From Microgenomates group bacterium (lineage in GTDB: Bacteria; Patescibacteriota; Microgenomatia; UBA1406; GWC2-37-13), in contig JARYMT010000002.1 of the NCBI GenBank assembly GCA_029906985.1, forward strand, positions 1 through 64,000: a stretch of 64,000 nt of DNA, in the 5' to 3' direction. Shown in pieces: positions 19,522-27,637 of the stretch. The notes below the pieces were generated by a model, which saw only the letters and a program-made list of their open reading frames with translations, was not told where the DNA came from and ran no database searches. The position numbers were made by a program, and so were the translations under genes. Each line of letters opens with the position of its first letter. Positions within the stretch are counted from its first letter, which is position 1.

Positions 19522-20328
19522 TTAAAAAATCTCTACTTTCATTCCCGGCAGCGGATAGTGAAAAACCTGACTAGCAGAAAAGAAATTTTTTGCCTCACTG
19601 ATAAATTCTTTCCAGACAGCAATTTCAATAAATGGATTGTCTTTAACCCCAGAAGAACCAGGATAAATCACTAGTTCTCCCGGTTCCCCGGCAAAAAGAT
19701 GGTCGACATACCAAGCCTTTTTTTCTACCTGATTAATTTTGATTTTAATTTGATCTTTATATTCATATCTGCCTTTAAGATCTTCATGTTTAATCGTTGT
19801 TTTTATATTACCAAAATTATCAATGTGACCGATATAAAAACCTTTTAATTCGGGAATTAAATTAAGATGAATTTCTTCAAGCTCTAATTCATCCTCCATT
19901 TCCTCGATAAGATGAGCACAAACCCGCGAAAACAAATCGCGCGACCGAAATTGACTATTGCTCTGTAATCCTTGATATACAAAAGCTTCGTCAATTTTTT
20001 CTTTAATTAAAGAAAAATCATAGCCGGCGTTGGGACCAGCCAAATAAATTCCCGATTTTAATTTAATCACTAAAAATTCTCCTTTTTTCATTCCAATCCT
20101 TGGGTCGGTGTTTTGAAAAATGACCGTCTCCAAAGGTTTGCCATATCTTTCCGTCGTCTCCACTACCTGGGCTAAAAGAAAAGCGGTGTGAATGGTTGAA
20201 GGAGTTGATTCAACAAAGCTCAAATTTAATCCTCGATCATCTTTTAAAAACCCTTCAAAAGAAATTTTAAATTCCTGGCATGATAAAGAATCAGCCGACC
20301 AATCGGCGACAACAATAAGTTTTCTCAT
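19522..20328 (-). CDS. SAM hydroxide adenosyltransferase-like protein (DUF62), altered active site
   Basis: Protein of 268 residues of the DUF62 family, whose active members split S-adenosylmethionine to adenosine and methionine. Landmarks are present in order: DPRIG (75-79, family DPGVG), GPNAG (98-102, family PDNG), FRSRDLF (127-133, family FHGRDIF), HIDNFGNIKTTI and PGSSG...FIEIAV in the C-terminal barrel. The catalytic Asp of the first motif is kept, but the His of FHGRD is Arg128 and the N-terminal TDFG is ADWS. The usual hydrolase reaction is therefore doubtful. It starts 9 nt after the Nramp gene and is probably the third gene of that operon. Confidence 0.7.
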   Translation of the reverse strand: MRKLIVVADWSADSLSCQEFKISFEGFLKDDRGLNLSFVESTPSTIHTAFLLAQVVETTERYGKPLETVIFQNTDPRIGMKKGEFLVIKLKSGIYLAGPNAGYDFSLIKEKIDEAFVYQGLQSNSQFRSRDLFSRVCAHLIEEMEDELELEEIHLNLIPELKGFYIGHIDNFGNIKTTIKHEDLKGRYEYKDQIKIKINQVEKKAWYVDHLFAGEPGELVIYPGSSGVKDNPFIEIAVWKEFISEAKNFFSASQVFHYPLPGMKVEIF

Positions 20329-20337
20329 AAGTTTAAT

Positions 20338-21594
20338 TTAAGCCAAATGGAAAATTTTTCCAAAAAAACTGATAATTACCAAAAGACTAATTATAATTGC
20401 CGAAGCCCGGACAGCTACCCTTGAAAAACCTCTCGAAGTGTATTTGCCCATAATCCGCGGGTCTTCGGAAAATTTTATCAAAAAATAAAAAATAATTGGC
20501 AACATTGCTCCGTTTAAAAAATCGACATATAAGGTAATTTTAAAAAGAGAAGTCTGAGGGAAAAGAGCGATAATCAATCCAAGTAAAATCTGAATAATAA
20601 AAAAAATATAGAATAATCTTCCTTTGATAAAAGAGCTATCAAGACTGCCTTCGTATCCAAAAATTTCTGAAAAAACATATGCCGTTGCCAAAGGAACAAT
20701 CGTCAAGCCCAAAATCGAAGCCCCAAAAAGACCAAGGGCAAAAAAAATAAAAGCCAGCTCGCCGGCAAAAGGCTTAATCGCCAACGCCGCCTTAAATCCA
20801 TCATCGACTTTAAGATGATTACTGAATAAAGTATAAGTCACCGCTATCGCCATCATCCAAGAAAAAAAATTTGTTATAAAAGCGCCCAGAAAAACCTCCA
20901 GCCGCTCGTATTTCAGATGACGGACATCCAATTTTTTATCGATGATATAGCTATGGACAAAAAATTGGCCCCAGGCGGTGATGGTTGTTCCCAGAACCGC
21001 CACCCGGGAAAACCAAAAAGCCAAATCAAAAATATTAATTTTTTTTGGCCAGATAAAACTTTCCATCATCGCTTCACCCCAGTTGGGCTTAGCCATAAAA
21101 GCTGAAAAGACATATCCCAAATAAAACAAAATCATAAAAAGAAATATTTTTTGCAATTTTTTATAATCAAAAAAAATTACAAAAAAAATTAAAAGCAGAC
21201 AGGTAAAAATTAAAAAGAACCGCCAATTTATCTCAAAAATCTCAAAAGCCGCTTTTAGACCGGAAATATTTTGCAAAACCACTCCCTGATTGGTAATAAA
21301 ATATAAAAGAAAAATCACTAAAGATAATTTAATTCCGTATCTTTCCCGGATCAGATCGCCAAGGCCTTTTTTGGTTACAATTGCGATCCGGGCGCCGATT
21401 TCCTGAGTGACCGCCAGAATGATTGTTTCCGGAATCACCAAAAATTGGGAGGCCATTCCATACAAAGAAGCGGCCACCGTATAAGTTGCCACGCCGCCGG
21501 CATCGTTGTCCGCCACGGCGGTGATTACCCCCGGACCAAGGACTAATAAGAAAAAGAAAAGTCTTTTTTTTAGTTTGCTAAAAAATCCTTTCAT
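20338..21594 (-). CDS. Nramp-related divalent metal transporter, Mg2+-type candidate
   Basis: Membrane transporter of 418 residues, about 11 helices, LeuT-like fold. Helix 1 has GPGVITAVADNDAGGVATYT, where the metal-site DPGN of Nramp is D31-A-G-G: the Asp is kept, the Asn is Gly. Helix 6 has GTTITAWGQFFVHS in place of the MPH-containing segment, so the soft Met ligand of Mn/Fe transporters is missing. These changes resemble the Nramp-related Mg2+ transporter branch. It overlaps the upstream MgtE-type sensor gene by 4 nt (ATGA), so the two are made together. The substrate is inferred. Confidence 0.82.
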   Translation of the reverse strand: MKGFFSKLKKRLFFFLLVLGPGVITAVADNDAGGVATYTVAASLYGMASQFLVIPETIILAVTQEIGARIAIVTKKGLGDLIRERYGIKLSLVIFLLYFITNQGVVLQNISGLKAAFEIFEINWRFFLIFTCLLLIFFVIFFDYKKLQKIFLFMILFYLGYVFSAFMAKPNWGEAMMESFIWPKKINIFDLAFWFSRVAVLGTTITAWGQFFVHSYIIDKKLDVRHLKYERLEVFLGAFITNFFSWMMAIAVTYTLFSNHLKVDDGFKAALAIKPFAGELAFIFFALGLFGASILGLTIVPLATAYVFSEIFGYEGSLDSSFIKGRLFYIFFIIQILLGLIIALFPQTSLFKITLYVDFLNGAMLPIIFYFLIKFSEDPRIMGKYTSRGFSRVAVRASAIIISLLVIISFFGKIFHLA

Positions 21595-22805
21595 CCTAGT
21601 TTGGCTAAAATTATATCTTTTAAATCATCGATCGTCACCACTCCCAAAAGACGCTTTTGATCATCGACAACCGGCAAAACCTGCAGATTATACTTTAGCA
21701 TTTTTTTCAAAACAATTTCTTTGGGCGAAGTCAAATGAATAACCACCAGATTTTGGATCATAAATCGATAAACAGGAGTTGTCAACTCTTGAAGCAGTAA
21801 TTCATGGAGACTAAAAACACCCACTAATTCTTCTTTATCGTTGATGACATAGATCGTTGTCAGGTAGGAAAAATCGATCGCCTTTTTTTTAATCATTTGA
21901 ACTACTTCGCCTACAGTATTTTCCGGTTTGACAGCAATAAATTCGACACTCATAATTTCACCGATTGAAGTTTTTGATAAACCAATAAGTTTTAGAATTT
22001 CTTTTTGTTTTTCTGTTGATAATTTTTTGATTATCTCTTCTCGTTTTTTTGGATTCAAGGTTAATAAAATATCAACTGCTTCGTCAGGATCGATATAATT
22101 TAAAAAAGCGGCAATTTCATCACTTTTCAACCTTCGAAAAAGATCGGACTGATAATTTAAGTTTAAGCCTTCAATAATTTTAGCGGCGCTTTTTTCATTT
22201 AACATTTTCAAGAAATTTCTCGCGTTTTCAATATTGGTTTTTTCCAAATAAAAAGCGAGGTCTTCTGGTTTTATTTTTGCCAGCTTTTCTTCCTTAAGTT
22301 TAGTCATGATATGTCCGTGCGTCAGTTCCAAAGGCTGAATCTCTCCCCAAGAAAGAAAATCTGATTTAATTTTAATACCAAAAAAATTTGCTATTTTTAA
22401 AAAAAGGTCTTCTAATTTTAGCTGACGAAAAATTCCCAAAATCCCGATATCGACGCCGATTAAATAAAGATTATTATCCTTAAATTGAAAAGAAACATCA
22501 TTTACCCGGACGATTTTATTGCCTTTTAAATCAATGATTTGCTTGTCGAGAAGATTTTTAAGAACCGACATTTCATTTTCACCAATATTTTCAATCAGAT
22601 AATTTTTTTTAATTATCAAAACTCGGTTAATTTTTTTAATAAAATTAAAGGGGATAATTAATTTTTGTCGGTCTTTTGTCCTAATGACAATTTTGCTTAT
22701 CAATGGAGCTTCTTCGACTAAAAAGATCAAATCTTCCACCCGTCCAATTTCAATTCCATCTTCGGTCTCAACTTTTTTACCGACAACTTCGGAAAAATAA
22801 AGCAT
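21591..22805 (-). CDS. PRC-barrel / MgtE N-domain / CBS-pair protein without channel
   Basis: Soluble protein of 404 residues. Residues 1-75 are a PRC-barrel (VGKKVETEDGIEIGRVEDLI), followed by a second similar segment up to about 160. Residues 165-265 form an MgtE N-domain of helical repeats (LKSDEIAAFLNYIDPDEAVD), and 275-400 two CBS domains ending in LLGVVTIDDLKDIIL. This is the Mg2+-sensing cytosolic half of MgtE without its membrane channel. The overlapping downstream gene encodes an Nramp-related transporter, so a trans-acting gate or sensor is likely. The ATG follows TATAAT by 7 nt on the minus strand (22818-22813): a leaderless mRNA. Confidence 0.85.
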   Translation of the reverse strand: MLYFSEVVGKKVETEDGIEIGRVEDLIFLVEEAPLISKIVIRTKDRQKLIIPFNFIKKINRVLIIKKNYLIENIGENEMSVLKNLLDKQIIDLKGNKIVRVNDVSFQFKDNNLYLIGVDIGILGIFRQLKLEDLFLKIANFFGIKIKSDFLSWGEIQPLELTHGHIMTKLKEEKLAKIKPEDLAFYLEKTNIENARNFLKMLNEKSAAKIIEGLNLNYQSDLFRRLKSDEIAAFLNYIDPDEAVDILLTLNPKKREEIIKKLSTEKQKEILKLIGLSKTSIGEIMSVEFIAVKPENTVGEVVQMIKKKAIDFSYLTTIYVINDKEELVGVFSLHELLLQELTTPVYRFMIQNLVVIHLTSPKEIVLKKMLKYNLQVLPVVDDQKRLLGVVTIDDLKDIILAKLG

Positions 22806-23641
22806 GAGTAATATTATAATTTATAAAATTTATAAAATCCATTTAATTATTGTTTATTATTATTTGCCGATAAATTCTCTTTCAGATTGTTGTTAGAGGC
22901 CTGCCAAGAAAAGTTTTCTGTTACCCCTGCTTTTCGACTTCACTTAAAGAATAATGACAACGGTAAAAGACTTTGTGTCATCGTTCGAGGAACAATGGAA
23001 AATTAGGTCATTAAACCGATCAAAAACTAATAACTGTTTAAGGTTCACCGAAACCCTGCTTCTCGCCTTGGTTCAAACTAAGCTTCTTGACTCGATCGCT
23101 CCGCTCCCTTGCTTGAAGAATAAATATAGTGTTATTGTTCAAGCAAGCGAAGCGCGTCAAGAACTATTTTTGGTTGCCGTTCGGGTCTGCGGTAAACTAT
23201 CCTTAGTTATTGTTAAAGCAAGCGATAAGCATTGACAATCTTTAAACCCATCGAAAACCAATCACTACTTCTTAACTTCGTATGAAGAGTAAATATTGTA
23301 TTATCGTTTGAGCCTTCCGAAAATTTTTTTAGAATGCTTAAAGCCGTTGTCAGACAAGAAGGTCTAGCCACCAAAAGGACAACCCTTTAACCACTACAAT
23401 TAATTAATTAATTGTAGTGGAAAAATTGTTGTTGCTTGGGTTTGCCGAGAATTACCCTTAATTCTTCTTGTTGTTTTTGGTTGTTGGTCGAATAAGCGAG
23501 GAATATTGATAATCTTTGGGGGCATCGGAAACCATCCCCGATTATCGTTCGAGCTTGTCGAGAAAAAGCTATCGTTTAAAACATCATTGTTTCATTTTTT
23601 TAATTGATAATTTTTAAAAAATATCATCTTAAAATTACTTG
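22806..23641 (+). other. Non-coding region with degenerate repeats
   Basis: About 840 nt without a credible gene; one open frame (22954-23235) has no family motif. Diverged copies of a unit with the core (G/A)TTATYGTTYRAGC, often followed by CGA a few bases on, recur near 22978, 23131, 23206, 23300 and 23541. The spacings are close to multiples of 75-80 nt. An inverted repeat CTTGAC...TTGCTTGAA / TTCAAGCAAG...GTCAAG lies at about 23086-23160. A perfect 30-bp palindrome lies at 23391-23420. Unknown RNA or decayed mobile repeats are both possible. Confidence 0.45.
23391..23420. repeat. 30-bp perfect palindrome, copy A
   Basis: Arm CCACTACAATTAATT followed by its exact reverse complement, preceded by CCTTTAA. 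An identical palindrome with the same TTTAA flank lies at 39207-39236. No T run follows on either strand, so it does not look like a simple terminator. It lies about 250 nt before tRNA-Ile. Confidence 0.85.
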
Positions 23642-23650
23642 TGGTATAAT
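23642..23650 (+). promoter_or_regulatory. Extended -10 promoter of the tRNA genes
   Basis: TGG-TATAAT, an extended -10, 17 nt before the tRNA-Ile 5' end. No good -35 is visible. It could also serve tRNA-Val downstream. Confidence 0.5.
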
Positions 23651-23667
23651 TTTGTTATCTTTGTTTC

Positions 23668-23742
23668 GGGTCGCTGGTTCAGCGGTAGAACGCTTTCCTG
23701 ATAAGAAAGAGGTGCTAGGTTCGACTCCTAGGCGACCCACCA
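23668..23742 (+). tRNA. tRNA-Ile (GAT)
   Basis: Acceptor arms GGGTCGC/GCGACCC, D-arm GTTCAGCGGTAGAAC, anticodon stem CTTTC/GAAAG with loop CTGATAA (anticodon GAT), T-arm CTAGG-TTCGACT-CCTAG. Discriminator A and an encoded CCA end at 23742. The cloverleaf is complete. Confidence 0.96.
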
Positions 23743-23840
23743 AAACTTAGAAAATTTAAATTTTGACCGGGAAAAAAGATTGCTTTTAAAATCAATTTTC
23801 TTTAAGCTTCATTTGAATGATATCAAATTTAATAAAAAAA

Positions 23841-23914
23841 GCTCGTGTAGCTCAGTTGGCTAGAGCATTCGGCTTACATCCGAAAGGTCCGAGGTTCGAG
23901 TCCTCGCACGAGCA
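23841..23914 (+). tRNA. tRNA-Val (TAC)
   Basis: Acceptor GCTCGTG/CACGAGC, D-arm GCTCAGTTGGCTAGAGC, anticodon stem TTCGG/CCGAA with loop CTTACAT (anticodon TAC), T-arm CGAGG-TTCGAGT-CCTCG. CCA is not encoded (ACCG follows), unlike tRNA-Ile 98 nt upstream, so a CCA-adding enzyme is needed. Confidence 0.96.
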
Positions 23915-24082
23915 CCGCTAAAAAGTTCGTCCTTCCAAATGACAAAAAAACCTTAATTTTGGGGCTGCTTGCATTTTCCAATTTCTCTCATTTACTGATT
24001 TGCCAAAAGTGATAATTACCATTTTTTTAATCCAAACGCCGCAAAGAACTTAAAAATCACAAATCCGGTATCGGAATGACGA

Positions 24083-25129
24083 TTAAGCGACTAACCGGTA
24101 AAGATTTTTTTCTTCAAAAAAGCGGTGTTTCCAATTATAATCAATCTGTAAACAGTCAAAAAATTTGTATTGGTTTTTTATCGCATCTTCAAAGTCAAAA
24201 TAAACCATAAAATTGCCAATGCCTTTAAAGCGGTAAACATCATTACCGCCTCTTGGAGCACAATAAGTATCTTTGTAAGTCAAAATTAAATCAATCGCCG
24301 CTAAATAATTTTGGATGTAGACTTTATTAAATTTTACCCGGTAAACCCCGCTGTTTTTGACAATATTAATAAAGGTTTTTTTTCTTTTTTCCTTATGAAA
24401 ATCACTGAAATCATCACTTTTGTTATCAAAGCGCAGCATATTTAAACGAATTAATTCCTGGCAAGAATTTTCATTATCAGCATCACCGCTTATTATTTTT
24501 GGATTTAAGGAAAGGACTTTATAATAATCTGATTTCAAATGATGGCGATTTTTTTTATTTAAAGATGATAATAGGTCATCCATCGATTGATACTTCTTTA
24601 AGTCTTTTATATATTTTGGTTCATCTAAAATTAATTTGGTAAAAAAATTTTTTGATTTATATTTTTCATCGATTTCAATCGCATCAAGCGAAAGAGGTTT
24701 CGGGGCAATTTTGAAAAGCAAGTCAATTAAATTTTCATCCTTAACAAAAAATTTGTTATCCTCCATATAATAGCTGCCGTACCATTCATATCTCTTTCTT
24801 TCTTCATCAAACCATAAAGGCAAGACCGCTAAAGGCTGTTTTTTTTCATATATTGTATAAAAATATAGTTTATATCCATAACCCAAATACCACGCATAGC
24901 GGAAATCCCACAGATCAAAAATCGATTGATTAGGAGAAAATTTTTGCCAAAGGTAATAACATTCATCCAAATTAGAATGAACTTTGACCGTCAATTTAGG
25001 AATTATTTTTGACAATCCGTTTTCATAAAAATAGCGGTTTTCCCTTGTTGCCGGGATATATTTTAATAAAGGAATTTCAATCTGTTGATTTTTTGGGTCC
25101 CCCGGAGGTTCGCCATCAATTTTTTTCAT
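24083..25129 (-). CDS. GNAT / FemAB-like acetyltransferase-fold protein
   Basis: Soluble protein of 348 residues. The layout resembles BioF2/CelD-type GNAT proteins (Acetyltransf_6) and FemAB: an N-terminal half with SIFDLWDFRYAWYLGYG and LPLWFDEERKRYEWYGSYYM, a central basic helix LNKKNRHHLKSDYYKVLS, and a C-terminal half with AAIDLILTYKDTYCAPRGGN and a GIGNFMVYFDFEDA segment. Relatives attach amino acids to peptidoglycan precursors or modify surface polymers; the substrate here is unknown. The ATG follows TAAAAT by 6 nt (25141-25136), so it is likely leaderless. It is a single gene with no close operon partner. Confidence 0.62.
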   Translation of the reverse strand: MKKIDGEPPGDPKNQQIEIPLLKYIPATRENRYFYENGLSKIIPKLTVKVHSNLDECYYLWQKFSPNQSIFDLWDFRYAWYLGYGYKLYFYTIYEKKQPLAVLPLWFDEERKRYEWYGSYYMEDNKFFVKDENLIDLLFKIAPKPLSLDAIEIDEKYKSKNFFTKLILDEPKYIKDLKKYQSMDDLLSSLNKKNRHHLKSDYYKVLSLNPKIISGDADNENSCQELIRLNMLRFDNKSDDFSDFHKEKRKKTFINIVKNSGVYRVKFNKVYIQNYLAAIDLILTYKDTYCAPRGGNDVYRFKGIGNFMVYFDFEDAIKNQYKFFDCLQIDYNWKHRFFEEKNLYRLVA

Positions 25130-25337
25130 GAAGTAATTTTATTTTTTTCTTAAAAAAATCATTAATAAAATAATAATAAAATTCTTTAAAAATTTGTCAA
25201 GACCTTTTTTAATTTTTTAAAAAAATTAATTGTCAGAAAAATAAAATTCCTTTCATTTTTTATAATTTTTTACTTCTTTTTTTATAAATTATTTGTTCTT
25301 GATGATTTTAGTAAATTTATTGATTATAATTTTTTTT

Positions 25338-27611
25338 ATGAAGAAATCTTTTCCGGTTTTTTTTATCGACTGCCTTAAGGATTTTTTTGAAGCGGCAATT
25401 AACTTGGTTATTTTCCTGCCATATTTCTTTTCAGTAAATATTTTAACTAAAACCCTCTTTTCTCCTTGGAAAAATTTGATTGCAAAAAAAAGGGAAAGGG
25501 GATTTTCTTTTGAAGAATGGGTCAATCGCTTCAGTTTTAATTTAATTTCCCGGATGATCGGTTTTATGATGCGTCTGGCGGTTCTTTTTTTCTATTTCCT
25601 TTGGCAAATGATTTATTTATTGGCTTTGCCTTTTTTATTGATAATTTTTGTTGTTCTAACACCGGTTTTTTATCTTAAGTATCGTTATGAAAAAACTATC
25701 GAAGAAAAAAAACAGATTGCCAAAGAACTTTTTATCAAAAAGCATCTTTTAAATAAGGAAAATTTAGCCAGGGTTGGAGATTGGTTTGAAGTTTATTATC
25801 AAGATGTTATTTTTCATGAAAAATGGTGGAAATTAAAAAACCTTTTTTCCCGCCCGCCCTTAGCCCGCGACTGGTCGGTCGGCTATACACCGACTTTAGA
25901 TCTTTATGTCGAAGAACTGACCGACCCCCAATATCAAAAAAAAATCACCAAAATTGTCGACCGGGAGAAAGAGCTTGAACAGATCGTCAGAATTTTATCC
26001 AAAAGTCAAGAGGCCAATGTCATTATTGTCGGCGAAGAGGGAGTGGGCAAACATACAATTGTCGATACCTTGTCAAAAAAAATTTTTGATGGCCAGATTA
26101 ATCCATTGCTTGCTTATCGCCGGGTCTTAAAAATCAACTTGGAGAGAATTTTAGATGAGAAAACCGACCAGAAACAAAGAGAGGCTTTGTTAGAGCAGTT
26201 GTTTCAGGAGGCGTCCGAGGCAAAAAATGTCATTATGATGATCGAAAATCTTGATAAATATATCGCCCATGAAGTTGGCCGGGTTGATTTGACTTTGGTG
26301 ATCGAAAAATTTGCCAAAAGAAGTACTCTCCAATTTGTTGCCACCGCCACTCCTTTTTTTTATGAAAAGTTTGTTTTTCCCAATGAAAAAATTAACCGGT
26401 TATTTACCAAAGTCGATGTTCGGGAAATTCCAGAAGAAGAGGCTTTAAAAATTTTATTATCCGCTGTCCCTTTTTTTGAAGAAAGATATCAGATATCAAT
26501 TCCTTATGAAACAGTTAAAGATATCATCGACAAAAGCAATTTCTATATTACTTATATCCCTTTTCCAGAAAAAGCCATTGATCTTCTCGATTACGCCTGT
26601 GGCTTTATCAAAAAGGAAGATAAAAATCGTTGCCTGACTCCGGAAATTGTTAATCTTGCCCTTTCGGAAAAAATCCATATTCCAACCGATATCTCCCAAA
26701 ATATGAAAGATAAATTGATAAATCTGGAAACCCTGCTTGGTCAAAGAATAATTCAGCAGGAAGAGGCAGTAAAAAAATTGTCGGCCGCCCTTAGGCGTTC
26801 ATTCCTTCTTATCGGTAAAAGAAAAAAACCGCTGGCAACTTTTTTATTTTTAGGACCAACGGGAGTAGGGAAGACGGAAACCGCCAAAAGTGTTGCCGAA
26901 ATTTTTTTCGGCAGCCCGGCTCTTTTGATCCGTTTTGATATGTCTTTATATCAGTCAAAAAATGATATTGTTAATCTGATTGGCTCGCTTGAATCTGGCA
27001 ATCCCGGTCTTTTATCCAAAGCCGTCAGAGAAAATCCCTATGGCGTTCTTCTTCTTGACGAAATTGAAAAAGCTGATAAAGATTTAATCAATATTTTTCT
27101 TACAGTTTTAGATGAAGGCTACTTTATCGATGGTTTTGGAAAAAAAGTCGATTGTAAAAATTTGGTAATCATTGCCACTTCCAATGCCGGTTCAGATTAT
27201 TTTTTTACCTCGCTCTCCCAGTCCGATAATTCATCAGCCAAAAACAATCAAGATAATTTAATTATCCAATCCGATACTATGCTCATAGAAAAACTTGTCA
27301 ATGATCATTTTTTTTCTCCGGAATTTTTAAACCGTTTTGACGGAATTATTTTTTTCCGGCCGCTTTCCCCGTTGGCCCTCAAAAAAATTGCCCGGAACAT
27401 TATAAGTAAAATTGCCGAAAATATTTATAAAATCCATCGGGTAAAAATCGCTGTTTCTGAAGCCACTATCGATCGGCTGATCGCCAAGGGCTTTGACAAA
27501 AAGTTTGGCGCCCGCAATCTCGAACGGGTAATTAATGAAGAAATTGAAGACCAAATCGCCAAAATTATTCTTGAGAAAAAAACCGATAAACAATCGACAA
27601 TCAACTTATAA
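25338..27611 (+). CDS. Membrane-anchored ClpC-like double AAA+ ATPase with degenerate first domain
   Basis: Protein of 757 residues. Residues 20-40 and 75-112 are hydrophobic (at least two, probably three helices), in place of the ClpC N-domain. D1 has a Walker A-like GEEGVGKHT (232-240) lacking Ser/Thr right after Lys, and MMIENLD at the Walker B site (300-306), where D-E is replaced by E-N, so D1 is probably inactive. D2 has intact GPTGVGKTE (506-514), LLLDEIEK (571-578) and the arginine-finger segment PEFLNRFD. The usual D2 pore loop GYVG is replaced by LESGNPG. The start is ATG 25338, 7 nt after TATAAT; more upstream ATG/TTG codons lie before that element. A membrane remodelling or unfolding role is possible. 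Confidence 0.8.
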   Translation: MKKSFPVFFIDCLKDFFEAAINLVIFLPYFFSVNILTKTLFSPWKNLIAKKRERGFSFEEWVNRFSFNLISRMIGFMMRLAVLFFYFLWQMIYLLALPFLLIIFVVLTPVFYLKYRYEKTIEEKKQIAKELFIKKHLLNKENLARVGDWFEVYYQDVIFHEKWWKLKNLFSRPPLARDWSVGYTPTLDLYVEELTDPQYQKKITKIVDREKELEQIVRILSKSQEANVIIVGEEGVGKHTIVDTLSKKIFDGQINPLLAYRRVLKINLERILDEKTDQKQREALLEQLFQEASEAKNVIMMIENLDKYIAHEVGRVDLTLVIEKFAKRSTLQFVATATPFFYEKFVFPNEKINRLFTKVDVREIPEEEALKILLSAVPFFEERYQISIPYETVKDIIDKSNFYITYIPFPEKAIDLLDYACGFIKKEDKNRCLTPEIVNLALSEKIHIPTDISQNMKDKLINLETLLGQRIIQQEEAVKKLSAALRRSFLLIGKRKKPLATFLFLGPTGVGKTETAKSVAEIFFGSPALLIRFDMSLYQSKNDIVNLIGSLESGNPGLLSKAVRENPYGVLLLDEIEKADKDLINIFLTVLDEGYFIDGFGKKVDCKNLVIIATSNAGSDYFFTSLSQSDNSSAKNNQDNLIIQSDTMLIEKLVNDHFFSPEFLNRFDGIIFFRPLSPLALKKIARNIISKIAENIYKIHRVKIAVSEATIDRLIAKGFDKKFGARNLERVINEEIEDQIAKIILEKKTDKQSTINL

Positions 27612-27637
27612 TCTAAATCTGGTAAAATTATCCCACC

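Noticed and set aside
22954-23235. Open frame of 93 codons in the non-coding stretch
   Set aside because: No family motif, no -10 or Shine-Dalgarno at a suitable distance, and it runs across two copies of the degenerate repeat. Its serine/leucine-rich translation looks like chance.
23391-23420. Palindrome as intrinsic terminator
   Set aside because: No T run follows on either strand, the stem is mostly A/T, and copy A does not follow a gene.
25293-25337. Upstream TTG/ATG starts for the ClpC-like gene
   Set aside because: They lie before or inside the TATAAT at 25325-25330, so a transcript from that promoter would not contain them.
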